Positions 31,056 to 39,001 of a stretch of 64,000 bases of DNA are shown here, piece after piece. Within the stretch, counting starts at the first letter, position 1, and each line of letters starts with the position of its first letter. The notes below the pieces were generated by a model, which saw only the letters and a list, made by a program, of their open reading frames with translations, was not told the origin of the DNA and did no database searches. The stretch is from Desertifilum tharense IPPAS B-1220 (lineage in GTDB: Bacteria; Cyanobacteriota; Cyanobacteriia; Cyanobacteriales; Desertifilaceae). The position numbers and the translations under genes were made by a program. Location: contig NZ_MJGC01000058.1 of the NCBI RefSeq assembly GCF_001746915.1, forward strand, positions 1-64,000. Direction: 5' to 3'.

Positions 31056-33236
31056 ATGCCGACGATTTTTGGCACCCCCGATAATGACTTTATTGTAGGA
31101 ACTCTAGAGAGTGACATTATTATTGCCCTTTCTGGAAATGACACCGTTGTCGCCACCGGAGGGAACAACTTTATTCGCGGCGACCAAGGCGATGACAGTT
31201 TAGAAGGAGGCCCCGGCAATGACACGATGTACGGCGGCAAAGGCAACGACACTATTTATGGGATCGATGGGTTTAATATCCTGTTTGGAGATGACGGTAA
31301 CGATCTGATCGCCGGTGGCCCTGCCCCAGACTTAATCTATGGCGGACCGGGTAACGATACCATTTTCGGCGGGGGCGGCTTTGATGTCATCTTCGGCAAC
31401 CAAGGCGATGACGTGATTTCTGGGGATGCTGGAAACGATCTGATTCGCGGCGGCAAAGATAACGATTTACTCTTTGGCAATTCGGGTAATGACACGATAT
31501 TTGGCGATCTTGGGAATGACACCATTTATGGCGGTCAAGATAATGACAGCCTTCGCGGCGGTCGAGGCGATGACCTGCTGTATGGCGATTTAGGCAATGA
31601 TGTCATTTGGGGCGATCGCGGCGACGATACCGTCTACGGCGGCGAGGGCGATGACCTGATTTTTGGCGGTACGGATGGCAGCAGCGAAGATGGCAATGAT
31701 GTGCTATTCGGTGAAGCCGGAAACGATACCATTTTTGGTCAAGCAGGTAACGATATTATTTCTGGCGGGAGTGGCAACGATTTGTTGCTCGGTGGGGCAG
31801 GCAATGATGTCATTTCTGGCGATGCCGGCGATGATACGATTTATGGCGGTAGCGGTCGCAATACCCTCAGTGGGGGTACAGGTCGAGATGTGTTTGTCAT
31901 CTCCACCTTAACCGGAGGGGCTACCATTGCCGATGCGAATGTTGTTTTAGACTTTGGAATCACAACAGACGTTTTGGGGATTCTGGATGTTGAAGTCCGC
32001 GCCGAGCAAGGGACAGGCTTGTTTGCTAATGATGTGGTGCTGCGGGCTGTGGTTGAGGTCGATGCGGATGAAACGCTGCCGGGGGCTGACTTAGGCGACT
32101 ATTTAATGATTCTGCGGAATGTGAGACTTGACGAGATTACCGATGCAGAAGGCAACTTAAGACCTCGGTTTGTGGTTGACAATGTGGAGTTACCTGACGA
32201 ACCCACGCCCCTGACACCGACGCCGACGCCGACACCCACCCCAACGCCAACCCCAACGCCAACCCCAACACCCACGCCGACTCCAACCCCAGGGGCAAAC
32301 CCAACCCTAGCGGATGGCAATGCTTTAGTGGCAAGTAGTTCCACGCCGACAGGGGTGATTGGTACGGTAACGGCTGCTGGGGCTGCAAGTTATGAAATTG
32401 AAAGCGTCCAAAGCAATACTGGACAAACCCTAACCAATGCCTTCACGATTGATAATACAGGAGCGATCCGGCTCACCGATCCCACGATTTTTACGGCAGG
32501 GACATTTGGAACGCAATTCGCTACGCTGAATCTCAGGGCGTTAAATGCCGCAGGCGAGGCGATCGGTACGTCTCAGTTAAGAGTTTATCGTCAACTGGGC
32601 GGCACTCAAGGGGCGTTGAGCGACCCCAATTTGGGTGCGGCGGGGGTTGTTCTGGTCAACAGCGGCACCTACGACAACGAAAGCTTATCAGCAAGTGCTT
32701 CCCAACCCCTCAGATTTCGCGGTTTAGGGGGTTCTAATTTCGATCTCACCCTGGCGAATTTGTCCAATCTGACGGGGACGATTAATCGATTGCTGGTTGG
32801 AACTGCGGGCGTTGATAATTTAAGCGGCGGTACGAGTAGCAATCTGTTTTTAGGCGGTACGGGGGCGGATAATTTAACGGGCGGTACGGGTAGCGGTACC
32901 AACAATTTCGTTTATCGCGGTACGGCTGATGCTGGAGATGGGGGCGATCGCATTAGCAATTTCCGGACGGGCGATCGCATCTATGTGTCGGGGACGGGTT
33001 TTGGCAGCTTGAATACAACGTCAGGTCAATTAGCCACCACTGAGTTTACTAGCCGCGCTGTCACTGATGCGGGCAACCCGGCGGAGGGAACGACACAGAA
33101 TGTTCGTTTTGTTTACGATCCGAATGATGGTCGCCTATTCTTTGACCAAAATGGCAACCAAGCGGGCGGCGGCACATTGATTGCGACCTTGAATGGTAAT
33201 CCAAACATCGGTCGAGAAAATATTATCGTTTTCTAG
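31056..33236 (+). CDS. Large RTX-type calcium-binding repeat protein
   Basis: 726 residues. Residues 1-275 contain some twenty RTX nonapeptide repeats (GGxGNDxIxG). The N-terminus MPTIFGTPDNDFIVGTLESD parallels that of the previous gene (MPTFIGTPGNDLMDG), so the two genes are probably tandem paralogues. A capping domain (about 280-380) and a Thr-Pro linker (about 388-412, encoded by repetitive DNA at 32206-32290) follow. Then comes a region resembling a cadherin/beta-sandwich segment (about 415-520), and a C-terminal second short RTX patch (LSGGTSSNLFLGGTGADNL) with a final domain ending GRENIIVF. Such proteins are usually secreted without cleavage by type I systems and act as adhesins, S-layer or sheath proteins. 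No type I exporter is nearby. Confidence 0.88.
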   Translation: MPTIFGTPDNDFIVGTLESDIIIALSGNDTVVATGGNNFIRGDQGDDSLEGGPGNDTMYGGKGNDTIYGIDGFNILFGDDGNDLIAGGPAPDLIYGGPGNDTIFGGGGFDVIFGNQGDDVISGDAGNDLIRGGKDNDLLFGNSGNDTIFGDLGNDTIYGGQDNDSLRGGRGDDLLYGDLGNDVIWGDRGDDTVYGGEGDDLIFGGTDGSSEDGNDVLFGEAGNDTIFGQAGNDIISGGSGNDLLLGGAGNDVISGDAGDDTIYGGSGRNTLSGGTGRDVFVISTLTGGATIADANVVLDFGITTDVLGILDVEVRAEQGTGLFANDVVLRAVVEVDADETLPGADLGDYLMILRNVRLDEITDAEGNLRPRFVVDNVELPDEPTPLTPTPTPTPTPTPTPTPTPTPTPTPTPGANPTLADGNALVASSSTPTGVIGTVTAAGAASYEIESVQSNTGQTLTNAFTIDNTGAIRLTDPTIFTAGTFGTQFATLNLRALNAAGEAIGTSQLRVYRQLGGTQGALSDPNLGAAGVVLVNSGTYDNESLSASASQPLRFRGLGGSNFDLTLANLSNLTGTINRLLVGTAGVDNLSGGTSSNLFLGGTGADNLTGGTGSGTNNFVYRGTADAGDGGDRISNFRTGDRIYVSGTGFGSLNTTSGQLATTEFTSRAVTDAGNPAEGTTQNVRFVYDPNDGRLFFDQNGNQAGGGTLIATLNGNPNIGRENIIVF

Positions 33237-33287
33237 GACAAGCGCGCGATCGCCGATTAAGTAAAACTGCTTAATTGAGCGCCGAAA

Positions 33288-33311
33288 CCCCCCTAAAGAG
33301 GGGGTTTTTTT
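33288..33311 (+). terminator. Rho-independent terminator after the RTX genes
   Basis: CCCCCT (33289-33294), loop AAAG, AGGGGG (33299-33304) followed by TTTTTTT (33305-33311) is a textbook intrinsic terminator 50 nt after the second RTX stop codon. The rest of the 331-nt spacer up to the HU gene (33312-33567) is AT-rich and should hold the HU promoter; no other element is seen. Confidence 0.85.
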
Positions 33312-33567
33312 GGGTCAAAATCTGAAATAGAGCAAAAATTTGTTAAAAAAAACCCCAAATCCACATAAATTAAAGGTTTTGCCGATCCAGATCGGGTTTA
33401 CACCCCTTAGAATAAACCATTGAATCCTTGATTTGATGAGTGTTTCAGGCATTTTAAGGATAAATACTCATTTTCAAGGTCAATTCAGCAAAATAAATCG
33501 CGCTCTTCATCGACCGCAAGAGACGATTGAACGCTGTTGTGCAACGTAACTAAGGAGATACAACGCC

Positions 33568-33846
33568 ATGAATAAAGGTGAATTAGTGGATGCGGTTGCC
33601 GAGAAGGCTAGCGTCACGAAAAAGCAAGCGGATGCTGTCCTGACTGCGGCATTAGAAGCGATTGTAGAAGCCGTTTCTAATGGCGATAAGGTAACGCTGG
33701 TGGGTTTTGGTTCTTTTGAAGCGCGGGAACGCAAAGCTCGCGAAGGTCGCAACCCGAAAACCGGGCAAAAGATGGAGATTCCAGAAACCAAGGTTCCTGC
33801 ATTTTCTGCGGGTAAGCTGTTTAAGGATAAAGTGGCTCCGAAGTAA
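33568..33846 (+). CDS. hup: HU family DNA-binding protein
   Basis: 92 residues with full HU/IHF architecture: MNKGELVDAVAEKASVTKKQ helices, the conserved GFGSFEARERKAREGRNP saddle and arm, and the KTGQKMEIPETKVPAFSAGK DNA-wrapping region. It is a nucleoid-organising dimer. AAGGAG lies 11 nt before the ATG. The next gene begins only 26 nt downstream, so read-through is likely. Confidence 0.97.
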   Translation: MNKGELVDAVAEKASVTKKQADAVLTAALEAIVEAVSNGDKVTLVGFGSFEARERKAREGRNPKTGQKMEIPETKVPAFSAGKLFKDKVAPK

Positions 33847-33872
33847 TTTATTTTGGGGAGTCTTATTCATCC

Positions 33873-34967
33873 TTGACGAGTCCGGTACATGGGGGGAATT
33901 TAACCTGGGCCGCAGCGCTGGCAGGTTGTTCTCCCCATGAAATTCTGGATTTCAGCGCCAGTATTAACCCTTTGGGCCCTCCAGACAGCGCGATCGCGGC
34001 CATTCAAGCTCATCTTGGTGTCCTTAATGCCTATCCCGATCCAGACTATCGCGACTTGCGGGCGGCTCTAGGACAATTCCACAACCTCTCGCCAGAGTGG
34101 ATTTTGCCAGGGAATGGTGCCGCAGAATTGTTGAGTTGGGCTGCTCGTTCGTTATCGCAACAGGCCGCAACCTATTTGTGGGTGCCGGCATTTGGCGACT
34201 ATCGAAGGAGCTTGCAGGCATTTGGGGCAAAAACGATCGAATGTCCGTTACCCTTAACTCGCACTGCTGGGTCTAGCACGCTTCCGGATTTAACCCAACT
34301 CCATCTAGGGTTACGACTGGCCGATTGCGGCTTATTGATTAATAATCCCCATAACCCAACGGGACGACTTTGGCGGCGAGAGGCGATTTTGCCGTATCTC
34401 GAACAAATGGCTCTGGTGGTGGTTGATGAAGCCTTTATGGATTTTCTGCCACCCGCAGCAGACCAAAGTCTGATTGACTGGGTGTCCCAATATCCCAACT
34501 TGGTGGTTGTGCGATCGCTCACCAAGTTTTACAGCGTTCCCGGTTTGCGCCTCGGCTATGCGATCGCCCATCCCGATCGATTGCGTCAATGGTCGCAGTG
34601 GCGCGATCCGTGGCCAGTCAATGTGCTAGCCGAAAAATGCGCGATCGCCCTAGTACAAGACCGGGCCTTTCAGCAGCGAACTTGGGCGTGGCTGGCTCAA
34701 GCGCGATCGCAACTCTATGAAGGTCTCCAACAATTGCCCGGTTTATTTCCCTATGAGGGGGCGGCAAACTTTCTGTTAGTAGAATCCGCCTATTCAACTC
34801 GCCAACTCAGCCAAGCTCTTTTACTCAATAGCCGAGTTCTGATTCGCGACTGTCTGAGTTTTCCGCAATTAGGCGATCGCTATTTTCGGGTTGCCGTGCG
34901 GACAATCGCAGATCATCATCGCTTACTCGCAGGTCTTGCCACCGCGATCGATATCTATGACCGTTGA
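33873..34967 (+). CDS. cobD: Threonine-phosphate decarboxylase/aminotransferase-fold enzyme (CobD-like)
   Basis: 364-residue PLP enzyme of the HisC/CobD group. Its N-terminus (SPVHGGNLTWAAALAGCSP) and DFSASINPLGPP are typical of CobD, which makes (R)-1-amino-2-propanol phosphate for the cobalamin nucleotide loop. The PLP site is visible: INNPHNPTG, VVVDEAFMDF and the Schiff-base lysine in SLTKFYSVPGLRLGY. The start is a TTG at 33873, chosen because the conserved N-terminus begins there. The 3' end overlaps the FAD oxidoreductase by 11 nt. HisC-like activity is the main alternative, but the HGGN start favours CobD. Confidence 0.86.
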   Translation: MTSPVHGGNLTWAAALAGCSPHEILDFSASINPLGPPDSAIAAIQAHLGVLNAYPDPDYRDLRAALGQFHNLSPEWILPGNGAAELLSWAARSLSQQAATYLWVPAFGDYRRSLQAFGAKTIECPLPLTRTAGSSTLPDLTQLHLGLRLADCGLLINNPHNPTGRLWRREAILPYLEQMALVVVDEAFMDFLPPAADQSLIDWVSQYPNLVVVRSLTKFYSVPGLRLGYAIAHPDRLRQWSQWRDPWPVNVLAEKCAIALVQDRAFQQRTWAWLAQARSQLYEGLQQLPGLFPYEGAANFLLVESAYSTRQLSQALLLNSRVLIRDCLSFPQLGDRYFRVAVRTIADHHRLLAGLATAIDIYDR

Positions 34968-36417
34968 TTATGATTTAGTGGTAATCGGCGGCAGTGCGGC
35001 GGGCGTTTATGCCGCCCTTTTTGCCGCCCAACTGAAAGCTCGCGTGGCGCTGGTGGAACCCCCCGCGATCGATCGGCACTCCGATTTGGGGTCTGGGTAC
35101 CGCTATTGCCTGTCGGAAGTGAATCGCATGGCGAGCTATGCCGTTCAGCTTCAGCAATGGGAAGCGCCGGAAGCGCTGGCGGATTTCGATCTCGATTTTG
35201 CTCAGGTGAATCATTGGGCACAGGCCACCGCCGATACGCTCGCTGAGTCGGCTTCGCCTGCGGTTTTAGCCGCCAAAGGGATTGATATGATTCGCGGGGT
35301 TGGACAATTCTGTCGTCGCCCTCATCTGGCGTTTGAAGTCCAGGAGGCGGACGGTTATGGCAGCATTCGCCGTTTGCGAGCTGGTGCTTATTTGCTGGCT
35401 CCTGAAATGCGGGCCGATCCGCCAGAAATTGAAGGGATTGAAACGACAGGTTACTTAACGATCTCTGGACTGCGCCAGTTGCAGCAGTTACCCCAAACCC
35501 TGGCCATTGTTGGGGGCGATCCGGTGGGGGTGGAACTCGCTCAGAGTTTGGCACGATTGGGCACTCGCGTGACTTTGATTGTGCGATCGCCCCAGATTTT
35601 GGCAAAAGAAGACCCGGAAGCCTCGCAACTGCTCCAGGCGATGCTAGAGGCGGAAGGGGTTTGCGTGCTGACCCAGGCGGAAGCTATCCACGCGCGGGAA
35701 ATTGCGGGGAAGAAATGGATTCAAGCGGGGAATAAGGCGATTGAAACGGATGAGATTTTGTGGGTAACGGGTCAAACACCGAATGTTGAGCAATTAAATT
35801 TAGAAGGGGTGGGCGTTCGGTGGCACCGTCATTACATTCAAACCAATCAAAAGTTACAAACGACTCATCCCCGGATTTATGCCTGTGGCGATGCGGTGGG
35901 GGGCTATCGGTTTGCCCATTTAGCGACCTATGAAGCTTCGGTTGCGGTGAAAAATGCCCTGTTTTGGCCGCGCTGGACGGTGGATTATCGGGCAATTCCT
36001 TGGGCGATTTTTACTCAACCGCAATTGGCGCGGGTGGGGATGACGGAGGTGCAGGCGCGACGGCGTTATGGGAAGGATGTGTTGGTGGTGCGCCACTATT
36101 TTAAGCAGGTGAGTGCGGCGGTGCTTCAAGGGGAGACGACGGGGTTTTGTAAGTTAATTGGACGCGCCAATGGGGAGATTTTGGGCGCTTCAATTGTGGG
36201 GGTGGCGGCGGCGGAGTTTGTGGGGGCGATCGCGCTGGCGATGCGCCATAAAATTAAAGTGGGAGCGATCGCGCAATTGCCGCAAATCTCTCCCACTGCT
36301 TCGGAAATTATCTTTCAGACCGCTCAAGCTTGGCGTCAGCAGCGTTTTGCTCAAAATCGAACTTGGCAAAATTTATTAGAAAGCTACTTTAATATTCGCC
36401 GGTCTTGGCGATCGTAA
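34957..36417 (+). CDS. FAD-dependent pyridine nucleotide oxidoreductase lacking the redox disulfide
   Basis: About 486 residues of the mercuric reductase/dihydrolipoamide dehydrogenase fold. The FAD loop reads VVIGGSAAGVYAA (about 8-20), the NAD(P) loop IVGGDPVGVELAQSLARLG (about 180-198), the second FAD motif IYACGDAVGG, and the dimerisation domain starts near residue 335. The usual CxxxxC disulfide is absent: the position reads CLSEVN, so Cys51 remains but the second Cys is Asn56. The C-terminal catalytic His-Pro-Thr-xx-Glu motif reads SPTASE, losing the His. The protein therefore cannot be a standard disulfide reductase. ATG 34957 overlaps cobD and is favoured over the frame from 34891, since MTVDYDLVVIGG is the expected start. 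Its stop lies 5 nt from the stop of the convergent gene. Substrate unknown. Confidence 0.86.
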   Translation: MTVDYDLVVIGGSAAGVYAALFAAQLKARVALVEPPAIDRHSDLGSGYRYCLSEVNRMASYAVQLQQWEAPEALADFDLDFAQVNHWAQATADTLAESASPAVLAAKGIDMIRGVGQFCRRPHLAFEVQEADGYGSIRRLRAGAYLLAPEMRADPPEIEGIETTGYLTISGLRQLQQLPQTLAIVGGDPVGVELAQSLARLGTRVTLIVRSPQILAKEDPEASQLLQAMLEAEGVCVLTQAEAIHAREIAGKKWIQAGNKAIETDEILWVTGQTPNVEQLNLEGVGVRWHRHYIQTNQKLQTTHPRIYACGDAVGGYRFAHLATYEASVAVKNALFWPRWTVDYRAIPWAIFTQPQLARVGMTEVQARRRYGKDVLVVRHYFKQVSAAVLQGETTGFCKLIGRANGEILGASIVGVAAAEFVGAIALAMRHKIKVGAIAQLPQISPTASEIIFQTAQAWRQQRFAQNRTWQNLLESYFNIRRSWRS

Positions 36418-36422
36418 TTGTT

Positions 36423-36959
36423 CTACCACAGCGCTCTGATCGGTCGAGCGGGTTGCTGTTGAACGGTGGGTGCTGGCGCAACAGGTGCGGGTGGGGGAAC
36501 GGGGGTTGTGGTGGTTTGTCGTTGCTGAATGGTTGTGGTTTGGCGTTGAACTTCAACTTGGCGCACCGGACGGCTTTCGAGTTCTGCTCTAGCGCGGCGG
36601 ACTCTTTCTAGCAAGTCGCTGGATGCGGTTTGAGTCAGCATTGTTTCTTCGCGTCTGACTTCAGCCACCCGACGACCATCGTAAACGAGGGTGAGTCTCA
36701 TACCAGGGGTTAAGCCTAATTCGCCTCTTTCTGTATTCGATAAGACAACTTTTTCGTAACGGCCGTTGTCTAATTCAATAGATACAATATCGCCGACAAT
36801 ATCGGTGACTCTACCGCTTACCATTTCAGAACGAGTCATTTGGGCGATACGTTGCGCTTCTGCGCTGGGTGATTGGGCCAGGGTTGCTTGTTGGGGGATT
36901 AAAGGTAACAACAAAGCAAGCGCTGTACCGGATAAAACTGTGACTTTGTTTAAGCTCAT
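36423..36959 (-). CDS. Secreted protein of unknown function with C-terminal PIRALW
   Basis: About 178 residues from ATG 36959 (GAGAGAAG upstream; the frame to 36989 is unlikely). A signal peptide (VTVLSGTALALLLPLIPQQATLAQS) is followed by a compact beta-rich domain of about 70 residues (VSGRVTDIVGDIVSIELDNG, VVLSNTERGELGLTPGM) reminiscent of small OB/SH3-like barrels. Then come a charged helix with Arg/Glu, a Gln/Thr/Pro-rich linker, and the C-terminus QQQPARPIRALW. The final six residues PIRALW are shared with the Q-rich protein at 38308. Family not recognised. Probably periplasmic or outer-membrane associated. Confidence 0.72.
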   Translation of the reverse strand: MSLNKVTVLSGTALALLLPLIPQQATLAQSPSAEAQRIAQMTRSEMVSGRVTDIVGDIVSIELDNGRYEKVVLSNTERGELGLTPGMRLTLVYDGRRVAEVRREETMLTQTASSDLLERVRRARAELESRPVRQVEVQRQTTTIQQRQTTTTPVPPPAPVAPAPTVQQQPARPIRALW

Positions 36960-37041
36960 AACTTCTCTCAATGAATCAAAATATGGCACGGGAAACTGCT
37001 CATTTCCAGTTTCGATGCTACTGGCATTAAAGGAGTTTTCA

Positions 37042-37061
37042 GTTCAGTAATATCACTGAAC
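37042..37061. promoter_or_regulatory. Inverted repeat in the thyX divergent region
   Basis: GTTCAGT (37042-37048), six-nt loop AATATC, ACTGAAC (37055-37061): a perfect 7-bp dyad 83 nt upstream of the secreted-protein start on the minus strand. It lies in the 533-nt spacer 36960-37492, which shows no gene. It could be an operator or a transcript hairpin. Confidence 0.4.
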
Positions 37062-37443
37062 CTCTAGGAAGGGTTATTAAACGTTTCTCCCTAAACCGTA
37101 AACCTACGGAAGTCAGCTTTCACTCTTGCCCCTTTTTCCGAGAAATTGCCTCATTCATAAACTGAACGAGCAAGGTTTCATCCGATTGGGGGATTCCAAA
37201 GTGACTCAGACTTCAGGACGATCTTATTCTGTTTTCTAGGGAGTTCGGATCTCTCCGGAACCCCAAGACGCACGATTTTCCTTCTGTAAATTTGATACAG
37301 GGGGCGATCGCACCTCTAAAGGGCGATTGTCCTCTTTTTTCTTTGACCAGGCAAATTGTACAGCAGTTTGCCGGACATCCTGGAAAATTTCAACAATCCT
37401 CAATTCCAGGTTTAACACTTTTCTGCGAGAATACTCTTCTACC

Positions 37444-37458
37444 CTGAGTCAGACTCAG
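37444..37458. promoter_or_regulatory. 15-nt palindrome upstream of thyX
   Basis: CTGAGTC-A-GACTCAG is a perfect 7-bp dyad about a single A, ending 34 nt before the thyX ATG. The position fits an operator overlapping the promoter or 5' leader. No named regulator is recognised. Confidence 0.4.
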
Positions 37459-37492
37459 CCTAGAAATCTGTCAAACGTTATATGAATTCGCC

Positions 37493-38215
37493 ATGCATCG
37501 CTTTCGAGTAGAAGTCATTTCCAAAATGCATAGCCCCCAGCAAGTGGTTTATGCAGCATTACACCAAGACTATAGTGAAAATCTAGTCTTCGACGACCAA
37601 TCAGAATGGCCCTCTGAATCGAAGTGTGGCGAACTTATTGTTAAACGACTGCTGGCTGGCGATCGCGGACATTTTGGGCCGCTTGAACATCCCAATATTG
37701 TCTTCAATTGCGGTTATTTCCCCCACAGTGTCATGCAGCAAATTCGGACGCATCGAGTCGGAATTTCCTTTGATGTTCAATCTAACCGCTATACAGGGAA
37801 ACGTATTATTGATGTTACTGAAGGTTCGAGGGATATTGAGGAAGTTTTTTATTTGCGTCCTGTTGGTTTTTATAGCGATCGCCAAGGGAAACGCTACGAA
37901 TATACTCAACAACAGCGCGATCGCGATTTGGCTTGGTGTTTAGAAGCGGCTAAACGGTACGCTCAGTTAATTGCTGAAGGCGCAGCCGAAGAACACGCAC
38001 GCGGGATTATTCCGTTTGATGTGCGCCAGCATTGGGTGATGTCTTTAAATGCGCGATCGCTCATGCATCTTCTCGATCTGCGGGCTAAACCTGATGCTCA
38101 GTTAGAATGTCAGAAACTCTGCGAGCTAATCTTTCCCCACTTCAGCGAGTGGATGCCTGAAATAGCACAATGGTACGAAAAAACGCGCTTGAAAAAAGCA
38201 CGCCTTTCTCCTTAA
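37493..38215 (+). CDS. thyX: Flavin-dependent thymidylate synthase ThyX
   Basis: 240-residue FAD/NADPH-dependent thymidylate synthase that converts dUMP to dTMP with methylenetetrahydrofolate. The ThyX signature region reads QQIRTHRVGISFDVQSNRY (about residues 83-101), where the usual RHR is THR and one extra residue precedes the SxRY. HWVMSLNARSLMHLLDLR near the C-terminus is the second conserved block. Standard bacterial ThyX length. It replaces ThyA in many cyanobacteria. Flanked by two small secreted-protein genes and close to dcd, another dUMP-supply enzyme. Confidence 0.95.
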   Translation: MHRFRVEVISKMHSPQQVVYAALHQDYSENLVFDDQSEWPSESKCGELIVKRLLAGDRGHFGPLEHPNIVFNCGYFPHSVMQQIRTHRVGISFDVQSNRYTGKRIIDVTEGSRDIEEVFYLRPVGFYSDRQGKRYEYTQQQRDRDLAWCLEAAKRYAQLIAEGAAEEHARGIIPFDVRQHWVMSLNARSLMHLLDLRAKPDAQLECQKLCELIFPHFSEWMPEIAQWYEKTRLKKARLSP

Positions 38216-38257
38216 AACTCAAGTTTAGAGTTCATCTTCTAGGGTTTGAAAAATTAG

Positions 38258-38289
38258 CCGCTAGGGTCTTCTATTCTGACCTCTAGCGG
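38258..38289 (-). terminator. Terminator between thyX and the Q-rich gene
   Basis: CCGCTAGGGTC (38258-38268) pairs with GACC-T-CTAGCGG (38278-38289, one bulged T) around a 9-nt loop. On the minus strand the stem is followed by CTAATTTTT, giving an intrinsic terminator for the Q-rich gene. It may also slow plus-strand transcripts from thyX. Confidence 0.75.
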
Positions 38290-38307
38290 TTAACTGAAGA
38301 TTACGAT

Positions 38308-38817
38308 TTACCAAAGCGCTCTAATTGGAGCAGCTTGGTCATCGTCAAATTGTCCACTTTCTGGAAACTGTTGTTGTTGGAATTGTCCAGGTTGTTGCTG
38401 GAATTGTCCGGGTTGTTGTTGGAATTGTCCAGGTTGTTGCTGGAATTGTCCGGGTTGTTGTTGAAGTTGTCCAGGTTGTTGCTGGAATTGACCCGGTTGT
38501 TGTTGAAGTTGTCCGGGTTGTTGTTGAAGTTGTCCAGGTTGTTGCTGGAATTGTCCAGGTTGCTGTTGTTGGAATTGACCTTCTTGTTGTCGTCTTTCTT
38601 GTTCGATCAATTGACCGTCGCGATCGCGGTCTTGAACTGGATCGAACCGCTGACCGGGTTCATTGGTTGGTCCTGCGGGACGAGTTGCCGGACTTTGAGT
38701 ATCTCCGGGAGTAGGGCCGCTGCCAGTACCCGCAGGTTGAGCGATCGCAGGCAGGCTAGCAACGCCACCAAACATTAAAGCTACGGTTAAACCTGTAAGG
38801 AGTTTAAATTTTTTCAT
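38308..38817 (-). CDS. Secreted Gln/Pro-rich repeat protein ending in PIRALW
   Basis: 169 residues. A signal peptide (LLTGLTVALMFGGVASLPAIAQ) is followed by a Gly/Thr/Pro-rich stretch with an Asp/Arg-rich segment (DPVQDRDRDGQLIEQERRQQ). About ten heptad-like repeats of GQFQQQP or GQLQQQP follow (about residues 78-150), then a short acidic segment (FDDDQAAP) and the terminal PIRALW. The low-complexity centre is probably disordered. DNA repeats at 38380-38570 match the peptide repeat and could vary in copy number. Family not recognised. The conserved C-terminal hexapeptide is shared with the protein encoded at 36423. Confidence 0.72.
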   Translation of the reverse strand: MKKFKLLTGLTVALMFGGVASLPAIAQPAGTGSGPTPGDTQSPATRPAGPTNEPGQRFDPVQDRDRDGQLIEQERRQQEGQFQQQQPGQFQQQPGQLQQQPGQLQQQPGQFQQQPGQLQQQPGQFQQQPGQFQQQPGQFQQQPGQFQQQQFPESGQFDDDQAAPIRALW

Positions 38818-39001
38818 GTCAAATATAACCTCTGCTGGGGAGGAAACGATTGGGAGGACAAAGTTTTACTGTCAACTCGTTTCTCGATGTTGAGAAATGT
38901 TGAATGTCAACTTACCCAACCTTAATCAGAATGAATCAGCCGGTAATCTACCCCAGGGGCTATTTGACGATCGCGATCGCTCTACCTTTAGCCCTATGCC
39001 A

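Noticed and set aside
32099..32388. Gly-Val and Ala-Leu repeat frames opposite the RTX linker
   Set aside because: They are the reverse-strand reading of the Thr-Pro linker DNA of the second RTX gene.
35684..36129. Minus-strand frames inside the FAD oxidoreductase
   Set aside because: They are antisense shadows without family features; the plus frame has intact FAD and NAD(P) motifs.
38325..38778. Long Val/Leu-rich plus-strand frames opposite the Q-rich gene
   Set aside because: Low-complexity antisense readings of the CAA-rich repeat; the minus frame has a signal peptide, a terminator and a sensible start.
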